Origin: Panthera uncia
Taxonomy: Eukaryota > Chordata > Mammalia > Carnivora > Felidae
DNA length: 64,000 nt
Direction: 5' to 3'
Assembly: GCF_023721935.1 (NCBI RefSeq)
Contig: NW_026057588.1
Span: 5,286,186-5,350,185, forward strand
Positions within the stretch are counted from its first letter, which is position 1. Every line of letters starts with the position of its first letter. Position numbers and translations under genes: made by a program. The notes under the pieces were generated by a model that ran no database searches, was not told where the DNA came from, and saw only the letters and a program-made list of their open reading frames with translations. Shown one piece after another: positions 1 to 10,679 of this stretch.

Positions 1-740
1 CCCCAGATCCTCCTCTTCCATCTCAGCAGTTTCCAATCTTAAAAAAAAAAAAACAAAAACAAGTGTTTTACAATTTCTCTCTCTTGTGTGTTTGTGTGTG
101 TTTTTGTTTTGTTTTTACAATAAGAGGATTTGCTGAGGGAAGGGTCAGAGATCTGGTTGGAAGACAGAGAAGGAGGATAAAGGGTGTGTCTTGTCCTTAA
201 AGAGATGCTGAAATAGCAGTGGGGGCAGGCACACTGGAGAGCTGAAGCTGAGGAGTCTCCTGGGTAAGGTGTCTTCACATGTTGGGGGCCCTGTGGTCTC
301 ACCTGGGTGTGAGACTGGGAGACTGTTGGTTCTTGGGGCTTTGCCAGACCTCCTATTGGTCACCTGGCCAGGAGTATCTTAATGACTAGCACTTGGGGCA
401 TTGCTTGCCTTGGCCAGAAGAATCCCTAAGCAATGTATGTGGGTTAATTAGTTGAGCTGGGTATGTAACAGGACTTGAAGCCTGGATGTGTTTCTTCGGG
501 GACTTTTTGACTCTAAGTCTAGGAAGATGGAGTGAATCCAGAAGTTCTCAACCAGGGTTCATCCCTGCCTTGGGGGACAGTGAATAGGACAGCTCCCCTG
601 TAACGAGGATTTATTCAGCCCCAACACCACAGGTACACTTAGAAACCCTGGATAAAATGCACAAGCATCTGGGCTGAGATAAGGTGGGGGGTGGGGAGGG
701 TGGGGGGAGGGCAAGAAGGTTTAGGAAAAGGGTTTGCTTG
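1..740. other. no gene or recognisable repeat seen
   Basis: Apart from an A-rich patch near 41-60 and a GT/T-rich patch near 85-117, I see no gene, SINE body or LINE signature here. Short open frames lack any recognisable domain. Confidence 0.5.
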
Positions 741-958
741 TAGGGGCACCTTGGTGGCTTAGTTGGTTGAGTGCTGACTTCGGCTCAGGTCATGATCTCA
801 CAGTTCATGAGTCAGAGCCTGGCATTGGGCTCTGTGCTGATAGCTCAGAGTCTGGAGCCTGCTTTGGGTCTGTGTCTCCCTCTTTCTCTGCCCTTCCCCC
901 ACTCGTACTTGGACTCTCTCTCTCAAAAATAAAATAAAAAACCTTAAAAAAAAAAAAA
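741..958 (+). mobile_element. SINEC_Fc-type SINE
   Basis: Reference copy for the family. A tRNA-Lys-like head (GGCACCTTGGTGGCTTAGTT, A-box region, then a B-box-like segment) is followed by the GACAGCTCAGAGCCTGGAGCCTG-type middle, a CT-rich stretch and an A tail. The duplicated flanks GGAAAAGGGTTTGCTT (left) and GGAAAAGGGCTTGCTT (right) mark it as a retroposed insertion. Confidence 0.95.
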
Positions 959-1760
959 AGGAAAAGGGCTTGCTTTCCAAGGGATGGACCAAATTTTAGA
1001 GGAAGAAAAGGGTTCGCTTTGCCATGAATGATAAACAGGAATTGGAAGAATATGTCCACACTGGGGGACAAAGGAAACCCAATTCCCTTTTGTTAACATA
1101 TGAATACAAAATAAAAAGATATACAGCAAAATCTGTGATTTTTTTTTTTTTCTAAGCCAGTCCAGGCTTTTCCTGCATCATTACATCTTATGAACTTAGA
1201 GTTAGTCGTCTGCTGATGTGCATGGAAATGCTTGTATTTTTAAGTTTTTTGATTACTAAGGCCTAAATTACATATAGTAAAAATAACTTTTTAGTGATTT
1301 TACATTTTTATGCTTTATAGGTTTATAAGTTCAGACAGTCATGTGTCCCCCCACCAAAGATACAGAATGGTGTTATTCCAATTCCCTTGGGAACTGCCCA
1401 TATGCTTTGTCCCTAGAGTTCAGGCTTTTTCCTACTGATGTCCCATAATAGAATCATATAGTCTGTAGACTTTGGAGTCTGGCTTCTCTCACTCAGCAAA
1501 GGGCATTCATCCATGTTGGTTCCTTTTTCTTGCAGAGTCATAGTTATCATGTGGATGTACAAAGGTTTTTAAAGTCCTTTTAGCTGTTGAGGGGAATTTT
1601 GGTTGTTTTTAGTTTTTGTCCATTTTAAATGAAGCTTCTGTAAGCATTCTATATAAGGTTTTGTGGGAACATTATGTGTTCACGTGGTCAGATATGTGGG
1701 GATGGAATGGATGGGTCAGAGATGTGTATGACTAGCTTTCAAAGGAACAGAGGAACTTTT

Positions 1761-1978
1761 GGGACGCCTGGGTGACGCCTGGTTAAGCATCTGACTTCCG
1801 CTCTGGTCATGATCTCAGGGCTCATGAATTTGAGCCCTGCATTGAGCTCTATGCTGACAGTTCAGAGTCTGGAGCCTGCTTCAGATTCTGTGTCTCTCTC
1901 CTCTCTCTCTGCTCCTCCCCTGGTAGCACTCTATCTCTCTCTCAAAAATAAATAAAAACTTAAAAAATACTTAAAATG
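1761..1978 (+). mobile_element. SINEC_Fc-type SINE in L1
   Basis: Starts GGGACGCCTGGGTGACGCC and ends in an A-rich tail. Flanking TSD AGGAACAGAGGAACTTTT / AGGAATGGAGGAACTTTT. Confidence 0.93.
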
Positions 1979-2338
1979 AGGAATGGAGGAACTTTTTACC
2001 AAGGTAGCTGGTAGATTTTACATATCTAACAGCAAAGTAGGAGAACTCCCGTTCCTCAACACTGGGTATTGTCTGCCTTTTAAGCCATTCTAAAAGCATA
2101 AGTGATATCTTATTATGGTTTTAATTTACTTTTCTCTAAGAGCATGGCATGGCGTCTTTTTGAGCATCTTGTCATAGGCTTATATCTCCGTAGTGTCTGC
2201 TCATGGGTTATTTGCTTTTCTATTACTGAGTTATGGGAATTCTTTTTGTATTCTGGATTTAAGTCATCAGAAATGTGATTTGCAAACATTACTATCTGGC
2301 TGTGTGGGTTGTCTTTTTTGTTCTCTTAAGAGTATCTT

Positions 2339-2518
2339 GGGGGCACCTGGGTGGCTCAGTTGGTTAAGTGTCCAACTCTTGCTTTCGACACAGGTCATGA
2401 TCTCACGGTCACAAGATGGAGTCCACGCTCAGCCTGGAGCTTAAGATTTTCCCTCCCTCCTCTCTGCCCCTCCCCCACTCGTGCTCATGCTCTCTCTCAA
2501 ATAAAAATAAATTTACAA
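2339..2518 (+). mobile_element. SINEC_Fc-type SINE in L1
   Basis: Head GGGGGCACCTGGGTGGCTCA. The GACAGCTC middle is missing, so it is a shortened copy. Confidence 0.9.
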
Positions 2519-2554
2519 AGTACATATTCTGAAGCTAAGTCATTTTTAATTTAA

Positions 2555-2775
2555 TTAAAAAAATTTTTTTTAATGTTTATTTATTTTTGAGACACAGAGA
2601 GACAGAGCATGAACGAGGGAGGGTCAGAGAGAGAGGGAGACACAGAATCTGAAACAGGCTCCAGGCTCTGAGCTGTCAGCACAGAGCCTGATGCGGGGCT
2701 TGAACTCACAGACCACAAGATCATGACCTGAGCCGAAGCCTGACACTCAACCGACTGAGCTACCCAGGCGCCCCT
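2555..2775 (-). mobile_element. SINEC_Fc-type SINE in L1
   Basis: Minus-strand copy: T-rich start, GAGAGAGACAGAGC body, ends ...GAGCTACCCAGGCGCCCC. TSD CATTTTTAATTTAA / CATTTTTAATTTTAA. Confidence 0.95.
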
Positions 2776-2826
2776 CATTTTTAATTTTAATGAAGTCCAA
2801 ATAAAAAAAAAAAATTGTCTATCTTA

Positions 2827-2910
2827 GAGGACCTGGCTGGCTCTGTCAGGAGGAGCCCCACGCTGGGTGTGGACATTACTTGAAAATAAAATCTTAAAAA
2901 AAAAAAAAAC
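2827..2910 (+). mobile_element. short old CAN-SINE
   Basis: Contains the tRNA-like head, GGGTGTGGACATTACTTGAA and an A tail, but lacks the long CT-rich body of the young copies. This is an older carnivore SINE form. Confidence 0.75.
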
Positions 2911-2955
2911 CCATCTCAAAATCCTTTAATATTGAGGATGTTATATGTCATATGT

Positions 2956-3023
2956 CCATATATATATATATATGTATGTATATACACATATACATATACA
3001 TATACATACATACATATATATAA
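2956..3023. repeat. TA/CATA microsatellite
   Basis: Alternating TATATA, TGTATG and CATATA units over about 68 bases, imperfect. Confidence 0.85.
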
Positions 3024-3267
3024 AATATGTAATACCGAGGCTACCTGGAGATTGTGTAGGCTGGTACTTTGGAAGCAGAATAAATAAGATTTTCATTTTT
3101 AAGTAGATTTAGCTACCTGCCTACTCTATAGAGCCTTTCTCATGGCTCAGGGCAATAAACCCTTACTCTTGTATACAAGGCATTGAATATTTTTGTCTTT
3201 GCTTATCTCTTCATCTTCATCCCTTTAAAATGTAGCTGGTTCTTATCTTTTCACCCAGCAACCATAA

Positions 3268-3430
3268 CACCCATTGCTTACCCATAACACCCACTGCTTA
3301 CATAGTCCTCCAAATGCACTGGGCACTATTCTTACTCTATCAATGCATTTAATCCACACAAGAACCCTGTGAGGCAGGAACAATTATTTCCATTTTGCTG
3401 ATGAGTCAAGGAGAAGCTAAAATCAGTTTG
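3268..3430 (-). mobile_element. MIR-like SINE remnant
   Basis: Phrases such as GCACTGGGCACTATTCTTAC, AGAACCCTGTGAGGCAGG and TTTTGCTGATGAGTCAAGG match the core and 3' region of MIR. The orientation call is weak. Confidence 0.65.
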
Positions 3431-3543
3431 ACCTTCATGTCCTGTTCCATTCCAGAAATGCAACTTCAACTCTCATGGTCAAGGTCTAGGGTCTGTTTTT
3501 TTTTTTTTTTTTTTTAATGTAGTGAAAAAACACATAACTTTAA

Positions 3544-3768
3544 TTTTTTTATTTTAATTATTTTAACTTTTTTAATGTTTACTTATTTTTTGAGAGAGAC
3601 AGTGTGAGCAGGGAGGGTCAGACAGAGATGGAGACACAGAATCTGAAGCAGGCTCCAGGCTCTGAGCTGTTAGCACAGAGCCCGACACGGGGCTCGAACT
3701 CATGAACTGTGAGGTTATGACCTGAGCCAAAGTCAGACACTTAACTGAAGGAGCCACCCAGGCACCCC
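3544..3768 (-). mobile_element. SINEC_Fc-type SINE
   Basis: Ends GGAGCCACCCAGGCACCCC. TSD AACACATAACTTT / AACACGTAACTTT. It sits inside the L1 that continues to its right. Confidence 0.93.
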
Positions 3769-4135
3769 AAAACACGTAACTTTAAATTTGCCACCATAAC
3801 CATTTTTTAAGTGTAGACTTTGTTAGTGTTAGGTTCATTCACATGGTTGTGTAGCAAATCTCCGGAACTTTTTCTTAATCTCCTAAAACTGACTCTATAC
3901 CCACGCCACAGGAACACCTCCCCTCCCCCTGGCCCTTGGCAACCACTTTTGGACTTTGTTTCTAGGATTTTGTTTCTAGGATTTTGACTGCTTTAGATGC
4001 TTCATGGGTGGATTCATACCATATTTTCCTTCTGTGGTTGGCTTATTTCGCTTAGCCTAATGTCCTCAAGTTTCATCCATGTTTTCCCATAGGACAAGAT
4101 TTTTTTTAATTTCTGAGGAAACTCCATACTGTTGT
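3769..4135 (-). mobile_element. LINE-1 3' fragment (antisense)
   Basis: Plus strand shows the antisense L1 phrases CCATTTTTTAAGTGTAGAC, CTGGCCCTTGGCAACCACTT and CTTAGCCTAATGTCCTCAAG. Confidence 0.75.
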
Positions 4136-4194
4136 CCATAATGCGTGCACCATCCAACAGTGTGCAAGAAGTCTTTTTTGGGAGGGGAGGTGCA

Positions 4195-4500
4195 GGTCTT
4201 TATTTTTAATCCCCAAATGATTCTTAGCAATCTACCTTTGAAGAATGCATCCTCATATTTACAAAGAGGTACACACAATTCAGTTCATGCCAGGATTCAT
4301 GTGAGCAAAAAGCATGGAAACAATATAAATGTCCATGTGCAGAGTTCTGGTAACCTACATCACAGTACGTTTCTACTTTGGAGTTTCTGTGGCTCTTAAA
4401 AGTCTGGGCATAGACCAATGTTCCAGACTTATTTTTAAGCAGGAGATTAGTTGCTAAACAAGATATAGAACATGATAAAATTTATACTTAAAGTTTGCTC
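4195..4500 (+). mobile_element. possible LINE-1 fragment
   Basis: AGCATGGAAACAATATAAATG near 4312 resembles the 3' portion of old L1 on the plus strand. The rest is too diverged to be sure. Confidence 0.4.
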
Positions 4501-4519
4501 CATTTAAACACATCTTTGA

Positions 4520-4704
4520 GGGGCCCCTGGGTGACTGAGTCAGTTAAGTGTCTGACTTCAGCTCAGGTCATGATCTCACGGCTCGTGGGTTTGAGTCCTG
4601 CATTGGGCTCTATACTGACAGCTCAGAGGCTGGAGCCTGTTTTCTGTGTCTCTCTCTTTGCCCCTCCCCCACCTCAAATAAATGAATAAACATTAAACAA
4701 ATAT
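4520..4704 (+). mobile_element. SINEC_Fc-type SINE
   Basis: Head GGGGCCCCTGGGTGACTGAG, tail AATAAATGAATAAACATTAA. CT-rich body slightly shortened. Confidence 0.92.
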
Positions 4705-4752
4705 ATTTAGTAGTGTTTAAGAATGGAAAGTTACTTAAACTCAAAATAACTT

Positions 4753-4971
4753 AAAAAAATTTTTTTTATGTTTTTAAATTTATTTTTGAGACAGAGACAG
4801 AGCATGAGCAGGGGAGGGGCAGAGAGAGAGAGGGAGACACAGAATTCAAAGCAGGCTACAGGCTCTGAGCTGTCAGCACAGAGCCCGACGTGGGACTCGA
4901 ACTCACAGACCATGAGATCATGACCTGAGCTGAAGTCGGACGCTTAACTGACTGAGCCACCCAGGTGCCCC
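4753..4971 (-). mobile_element. SINEC_Fc-type SINE
   Basis: Ends GAGCCACCCAGGTGCCCC. Flanks CAAAATAACTT / CAAAATTACTT look like its TSD. Confidence 0.94.
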
Positions 4972-5097
4972 AAAATTACTTCTTGAAACTCATCTAGACA
5001 CTTCTTTTAAGGTAAAGCGTGGGACAGAGGAATGCCAGATCTTTCTCTGAACATTTACAAATGTCTTTTGTTTTTCTATGTATAAAGAATATTTGCT

Positions 5098-5310
5098 GGG
5101 GTGCCTGGGTGGCTCAGTCTGTTAGGCATCTGATTTTTGGTTTCGGCTCAGGTCAGGATCTCATGGTTTGTGAGTTTGAGCCCTACATCGGGCTCTGTGC
5201 TGATAGTGTGGAGTCTGCTTGGGTTTCTCTCTCTACACCTCTCTCTCTCTCTCTCAAAATAAATAAATAAATAAATAAATATAAAAGAATTTTTTTAATA
5301 CAAATAAAAG
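5098..5310 (+). mobile_element. SINEC_Fc-type SINE
   Basis: Head GGGGTGCCTGGGTGGCTCAG. The tail has expanded to (AAAT)n at 5256-5282. TSD-like AAAGAATATTTGCT / AAAGAAAAAATATTTGCT. Confidence 0.93.
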
Positions 5311-5468
5311 AAAAAATATTTGCTGTTGATTTGAATTTTTTTTTTTTTTGCCAGATAATCCAGTCAAGCTTTCTTCATTCTTCAGCAGTCTAGAAGACCT
5401 TAGAATGGATGTACCTTATTTTAGAAACACTTATGTTAGAGGTAAGCACTTAAAGTCGTTCCTACTTG

Positions 5469-5568
5469 TTTTTTTTTTTAAAGTAAGCCTTAACCTCAAC
5501 ATGGAGCTTGAACCCATAACCTGGAGATTAAGAGTTGCACGCTCCACTGACTGAGCCACGCAGGCACC
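5469..5568 (-). mobile_element. short old CAN-SINE
   Basis: T-run, AAGTAAGCCTTAACC..., then GACTGAGCCACGCAGGCACC. No CT-rich body, hence the older, shorter form. Confidence 0.8.
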
Positions 5569-5576
5569 TGCACATT

Positions 5577-5779
5577 TTAATTTTTTTAATGTGTATTCAT
5601 TTTTGAAAGGCAGAGAGAGACAGAGCACAAGCAGGGGTGGAGCAGAGAGAGGGGGACACAGAATCTGAAGCAGGCTACAGGCTCCGAGCCGTCAACACAG
5701 AGCCTCGAACCCACGAACCATGAGATCATGACCTGAGCCGAAGTTGGATGCTTAACCCACTGAGCCACCCAGGCACCCC
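5577..5779 (-). mobile_element. SINEC_Fc-type SINE
   Basis: GAGAGAGACAGAGCACAAGC body, ends GAGCCACCCAGGCACCCC. A short internal deletion follows CAACACAGAGCC. Confidence 0.92.
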
Positions 5780-5950
5780 TACGTATGCAAACTCAAATGA
5801 CTGCTGACGAACTTGGCACACTATGATTGTTTTCGCTTTGGGAGCATTATGTCATCATTTTCTCTGAAGTTAATCATCCTTTTGGTCATTTGCTTAGATT
5901 TCTATGTTTCTATCACTAATTCATGGCATCTTTCCCCCAGTGATCTAGAT

Positions 5951-6005
5951 CTTGCCTGCCTGCCTGCCTTCCTTCCTTCCTTCCTTCCTTCCTTCCTTCC
6001 TTCTT
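5951..6005. repeat. (CCTG)n(CCTT)n microsatellite
   Basis: CTGCCTGCCTGCC runs directly into about nine CTTC/CCTT units. Confidence 0.95.
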
Positions 6006-6084
6006 TATCTCTACACTCAATGTCAGGCTCAAACTCTGAGATCAAGAGTCACATGCTTTTCCAACTGAAACAGTCAGGCGCCCC
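6006..6084 (-). mobile_element. short old CAN-SINE remnant
   Basis: CTCTGAGATCAAGAGTCACATGC and AACAGTCAGGCGCCCC are the head end of an older minus-strand SINE. The CCTT repeat replaces its T-rich end. Confidence 0.7.
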
Positions 6085-6589
6085 CTGGCCTTAGTGCATT
6101 GAAACACATCAGGCTTTCTGTCAATTTTATGTCCTTGACCTGGCTCCAGGGGGAACTTGGTTCTTTATGCTGGATGAGCACATGTTATTTGGCATCTCCT
6201 TCACCATATTCCTAGGAACTTTCCCGCTTCTGGAAATCCAAGATACAACCATCCCAACAACCCCCTGGCCTCCAGTGAATGTCCTACCTACCTGCTACGA
6301 AGGGAATGGTTTTCACCAGAGAAGCGGAGCCCCAGAAGGCCAGCCTCCAAGATGGGAGGCTGTCTTTGCCAAGGAGCAGCACCATGTACCTCTGCATTTG
6401 GCTGTAGCTCATTTTTCAGAGAAGAAAGTGAGGGCTCCAGATGGGTCAAGAGGGCACCTCCTGGAACACAGACAATCTTTCAACATATTTCCAGGGGAAA
6501 TCAAGGTATTGCTTCTCTCTAGGAAACCAATTTCCCAATGCAAACAAAAACTATATTTTAACATTGAAACTATAATCAGTAGTCTTTTC
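6085..6589. other. unassigned interval
   Basis: A 143-codon plus-strand frame crosses 6167-6598, but it has no domain, runs into the poly-T of the next SINE and shows no splice context. I see no gene here. Confidence 0.5.
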
Positions 6590-6804
6590 TTCTTTTAAAA
6601 AAATTTTTAAAATATTTATTTTTGAGAGGGAGAGACAGAGTGAGCAGGAGAGGGGCAGAGAGAGAGGGAGACACAGAATCTGTGCAGGCTCCAGACTCTG
6701 AGCTGTCAGCACAGAGCCAGATGCAAGGCTTGAACCCACGAACCGTGAGATCATGACCTGAGCCAAAGTTGGATACTTAACTGACAGAGCCACCCAGGTG
6801 CCCC
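6590..6804 (-). mobile_element. SINEC_Fc-type SINE
   Basis: Ends GAGCCACCCAGGTGCCCC. Flanks AGTAGTCTTTT / AATAGTCTTAA suggest the TSD. Confidence 0.93.
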
Positions 6805-7106
6805 AATAGTCTTAATGGGAAGGGGACTTCAAACATGAAGAAAATCAAACATTTCCCTTGAGACTCCTGTCTAAGCCCCCCCTACCTTTACCCCTTCCCA
6901 GCCTCTCTCATTCTGTAGGTGACTGAGTACAATTTGGTTACTCCAGAGGTAACCATTCATTATGGATTACGAACACAGAATTCATAATCTCTTCCCTCAT
7001 ACAGTCAATCTTACTAAAAATAACAGCATACTAAAGAAGCCTCAACACATCACGCAATTGATATCACATGGACCCTATTTTCCAAAGCAATGGATATAAC
7101 AAAAAT

Positions 7107-7525
7107 GCAATGCAGAATGCCTGTGTGGCTAAGTCAGTTGAGTGTCTGACTCTTGATTTTGGCTCAGGACATGATCCCAGGGTCCTGGGATTGAGCCCCG
7201 AGTCAGGTTCTGCTTAACATTCTCTCCCTCCCTCTCTCTCCTTCTGCCCTTTATCCCTGTTTGCTTTCTCATGCTCTATTCTTTCTTTTAATGTTTATTT
7301 ATCTTTGACAGAGAGAGAGAGACAGAGCACAAGTGGGGGAGGGACAGAGAGAGAGGGAGACACGGAATCCCAAGCAGGCTTCAGGCTCTGAGCTGTCAGC
7401 ACAGAGCCTGATGGCCCAATGTGGGGCTTGAACTCATGAACGGTGAGATCATGACCTGAGCCAAAGTCCAACACTTAACCAACTGAGCCACCCAGGCACC
7501 CCTCTCACGCTGTCTCTAAAAAAAA
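7107..7525 (+). mobile_element. SINE split by a later SINE
   Basis: Plus-strand head GCCTGTGTGGCTAAGTCAGT at 7113. Its CT-rich body stops at about 7280 and resumes at 7503 (CTCACGCTGTCTCTAAAAAA), with a minus-strand copy between. Confidence 0.85.
7281..7502 (-). mobile_element. SINEC_Fc-type SINE nested in a SINE
   Basis: TTTTAATGTTTATTTATC start and GAGCCACCCAGGCACCCC end. Inserted into the plus-strand SINE around it. Confidence 0.93.
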
Positions 7526-7535
7526 GCGGGGGGAG

Positions 7536-7666
7536 GGTAGGAGCCTGGGTGGCTCAGGCGGTTAAGCTTCCGACTCTTGGTTTCAGCTCAAGTCATGATC
7601 TCACAGTTGGTGAGTTTGAGCCCTGCATCGGGCTCTGTGCTGACACTGTGGACCTTGCTTGGGATT

Positions 7667-7711
<45 letters not shown>

Positions 7712-7761
7712 CCTCTCCGCCCCTTCTATGCTCTCTCCCAAAATAAATAAATAAACTTAAA
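7536..7761 (+). mobile_element. SINEC_Fc-type SINE with (CT)n expansion
   Basis: Head GAGCCTGGGTGGCTCAGGCG. The CT-rich body has expanded to a pure (CT)n of about 40 bases at 7669-7709. Confidence 0.92.
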
Positions 7762-7769
7762 ATGCAATA

Positions 7770-8260
7770 GCCAAAAGATAGAAACAATCCACATAGCAAT
7801 CAATGGCATGAACTTATAAACAAAATGTGATATATAGATACGATAGAATAGACTATTATCCAGCCTCAAAAAGCTAGGAAATCCTGACACATGCGACCAT
7901 GTGGATGAGCCCCGAAGATGTCCTGTGAAACACTGAGGTGAAGCAAGCTGCTCCCCAAAGTATAAATATTGTGCAATTTCACTTAGACAAAGTACCTAGA
8001 TTGGTCAAGTTCATACAGACAGAAAGTAGAATGCTAACTGTCAGGGCGTGGGGGTGTGCGTGGGGGAAATGTCAAGTTATTGTTTTATTAATGGGGACAG
8101 AGTTTGTTTGGGGAGATGAAAAGGTTCTGGTGACGGACGGTGGTGATCATTGTACAAAGGTGTGAACGTATGTGTTGGCACTGACCTGTACACTTAAAAA
8201 TGGTAAACAACGGTAAGTGCTATGTATATTTTACGACAATAAAAAAAAAAAGTAACGCAA
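7770..8260 (+). mobile_element. LINE-1 3' end
   Basis: ATAGAAACAATCCACATAGC, ACAAAATGTGATATATAGAT and CTGTACACTTAAAAATGGTA are typical of the L1 3'UTR on the plus strand. It ends in an A tract near 8250. Confidence 0.82.
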
Positions 8261-8410
8261 TGAAATTAAAAAAAAAAAACCCAAACAAACAGGAGTAAAC
8301 TCAAAGATGGCATCCCCCATCCACCTGGAAACCAAAAGAAAATGAGAAATGTAGGACCATGGGACAGCAAAGTAATTGTACTTTAGAGTTTTTATAGCCA
8401 AAGCCTCAAA

Positions 8411-8621
8411 AATTTTTTTTAATGGTTATTTATTTTTGAGACAGAGAGAGACAGAGCATGAACAGGGGAGGGGCAGAGAGAGAGGAAGACAGAATCCGAA
8501 GCAGGCTCCAGGCTCTGAGCTGTCAGCACAGAGCCCGATGCGGGGCTCGAACTCACGGACCGTGAGATCATGACCTGAGCCGAAGTCGGATGCTTAACCG
8601 ACTGAGCCACCCAGGCACCCC
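8411..8621 (-). mobile_element. SINEC_Fc-type SINE
   Basis: Near-consensus: GCCGAAGTCGGATGCTTAACC then GAGCCACCCAGGCACCCC. Little diverged, so relatively young. Confidence 0.95.
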
Positions 8622-8892
8622 TAAAGCTTTTATAAACCCAAAGACATAGGAGTGATGACTAAAATGGGAAAGTAGGCAGTGATAAAAGTAAGAACTGAAA
8701 TTAAAGTAAAAGAGCACAATAGAGAGTTCCTGTTTTCGTGTTGGTCTTTATGGCACCAAGTTTGGGATTTTTGGACGGCACGGAGCCTGCAATAAACGCA
8801 TGTGCAGAGATCTCTCACAGAGTGCAGCGACTTTGTGGAGATCTGGAGAGCCCGTGGTGGAAGTCACCAAGGATTACTCAGGTTAGATCCTA

Positions 8893-9243
8893 ATGAAGCA
8901 TGTATTTGGATTACCGAAATGGAGCCATGCTCTGACACATGGGATGAAGGACAGAATCACAGATTTTGACGAGAGTTATGATCTTTACCGTATACCCTTC
9001 CCTTCAGACGGTCATGGCCGTGGGGAACTTCCGGAACAATTCAAACAGAAGCCCCATTCTGACCATTCTCCTCCCTTTCCTTATGTTAAGACAAGGATCG
9101 GTGTCACTCACAAAGAGGAGATCATCTTAATCCAACCAAAGGTGGTACTGAAGATATGCAGAAAACACAACAGTAGGTATTTGCAACGCTGCAGGATCCA
9201 GCAGACCCCAAAATATTTCAGAGGGCACCCTAGGGATCTGTAG
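8893..9243 (+). other. unrecognised 116-codon ORF
   Basis: An open frame of 116 codons with ATG at 8893 and TAG at 9241, in a stretch free of visible SINE or L1. The predicted product is polar and basic, with a cluster at residues 85-105 (KICRKHNSRYLQRCRIQQTP). I recognise no domain, signal peptide or transmembrane segment. AATAAACGC at 8791, about 100 bases upstream, resembles an LTR-type polyadenylation signal, so this could be part of an unrecognised retroelement. The frame is longer than chance favours at this base composition but not decisively so. Confidence 0.3.
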
Positions 9244-9386
9244 GTAATCAGGGGCTGGTGGAAGTTGCCCAGGTGATCCTATCTGAAATAGCTAGTGACC
9301 CCCGACTCATCAGACTTCATAATAAACTATGAATCTGCTTTGAAGATTTTACTAAAGGGTATGAGGATGTCTTAAGGAAAACAAAC

Positions 9387-9494
9387 GGGCGCCTGGCTGG
9401 CTCAGTCGGTAGAGCATGCAAGTCTTGATCTTGGGGTTGTAAGTTCAAGCTCCACATTGGGTACAGAACTTACATTAAAAAAAAAAAAAAAAAG
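9387..9494 (+). mobile_element. short old CAN-SINE
   Basis: Head GGGCGCCTGGCTGGCTCAGT, then CTTGATCTTGGGGTTGTAAG and a long A tail, without the CT-rich body. Confidence 0.88.
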
Positions 9495-9507
9495 TAAACC
9501 AATAGCT

Positions 9508-9740
9508 GGGGCGCCTGGGTGGCGCAGTCGGTTAAGCGTCCGACTTCAGCCAGGTCACGATCTCGCGGTCCGTGAGTTCGAGCCCCGCGTCAGGCTCTGG
9601 GCTGATGGCTCGGAGCCTGGAGCCTGTTTCCGATTCTGTGTCTCCCTCTCTCTCTGCCCCTCCCCCGTTCATGCTCTGTCTCTCTCTGTCCCAAAAACAA
9701 ATTAAAAACGTTGAAAAAAAAATTAAAAAAAAAAAAAAAA
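9508..9740 (+). mobile_element. young SINEC_Fc-type SINE
   Basis: Near-consensus copy in the tail region of the preceding old SINE. The TSD AGTAAACCAATAGCT is identical on both sides (ends at 9507 and begins again near 9740), indicating recent insertion. Confidence 0.97.
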
Positions 9741-10012
9741 GTAAACCAATAGCTTCACTGGGACAGATCAAAAGGGGTATCAAAGGGACCTGGAGAGAAA
9801 CTGTGGTTTCCTTACAGAGATCTCACAGCCTCTGATAAACAAAAATCCCTCAGTCCTACAAGGTCACCTGCCAAAGAGATTCCTTCAGTCCAATGAGCCT
9901 TGCAAACATATACTTGCCTCATTCAAACTTATAATACCATTTACAGATTTCATTTTGGAACCAGGTGGTGACACTTATTTTAAAGATGCTATTAAATATG
10001 AGAATGCTCACA

Positions 10013-10013
10013 C

Positions 10014-10042
<29 letters not shown>
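10013..10042 (+). repeat. poly(A) tract
   Basis: About 28 consecutive A residues. No body of a recognisable retroposon could be confirmed upstream. Confidence 0.8.
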
Positions 10043-10046
<4 letters not shown>

Positions 10047-10217
10047 GAATAAAATGAGCTCTTTCACGGCTAATAAAATACTGAACAAGAACATAGAAAA
10101 AGGCACCAAAAAACATATTAGAAAAAATACATATAAATCAAATTTTTAAAAATTAAAAAAATAGAGATATGTAAAGAGATGTGTTAGAGACTATTAAAAA
10201 TAAAATATGAAAATTTG

Positions 10218-10423
10218 AGGCACCTGGGTGGCTCAGTCAGTTAAGTGTCCAACTCTTGATTTTGGCTCAGGTCATGATCTCACAGTTTGTGGGTTTGAGC
10301 CCTGTTTCCGGCTCTGTGCTGACAACGGTGGAGCCTGCTTGGGATTCTCTCTCTCCTTCTCTCTCTCCCCCTGCCCCTGCTCATGCTCATGCTCTCTCCC
10401 CTCAAAATAAATAAACTTAAAAT
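10218..10423 (+). mobile_element. SINEC_Fc-type SINE
   Basis: Head GAGGCACCTGGGTGGCTCAG, with a GACAACGGTGGAGCCTG middle. Tail AAATAAATAAACTTAAAAT. Confidence 0.92.
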
Positions 10424-10565
10424 AAAGTATGAAAAGGAATATAAAATTTTTTTGGCTAATAAATGCAAAAACAGAAAAATTGGACAGTTTTCTGGAAAAA
10501 TATTTAAAAAAAAAGGAAAGAAAAGGAAGAAAAACAATGACCCCATTGACTGACCTATAATGAAG

Positions 10566-10670
10566 TAGACCAGGGGATCACCAAACTTTTTCTGTAAGGG
10601 GGCAGATAGTTAATATTTTCTGTTTTGCAGACCAGACTACAGAATGTAAACAAAGGGCCAACATCAATTT
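10566..10670. mobile_element. old DNA-transposon-like repeat
   Basis: CACCAAACTTTTTCTGTAAG and GGCAGATAGTTAATATTTTC are the terminus of a common mammalian MER-type repeat also seen, reversed, at 34515-34742. I do not assign a family name. Confidence 0.5.
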
Positions 10671-10679
10671 TGGCCAATG

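Larger units (their letters stand above)
1220..2830 (-). mobile_element. LINE-1 3' portion, split by SINEs
   Basis: Read on the minus strand this is L1 ORF2-end/3'UTR sequence: the plus strand carries the usual antisense phrases (TGAGCATCTTGTCATAGGCT near 2160, TGTGGGTTGTCTTTT near 2303, TTTTAATGAAGTCCAA near 2785). Three SINEs at 1761, 2339 and 2555 interrupt it. Decayed, no long ORF. Confidence 0.7.

Noticed and set aside
6167..6598. 143-codon plus-strand ORF
   Set aside because: No domain, ends in SINE poly-T and has no splice or Kozak support.
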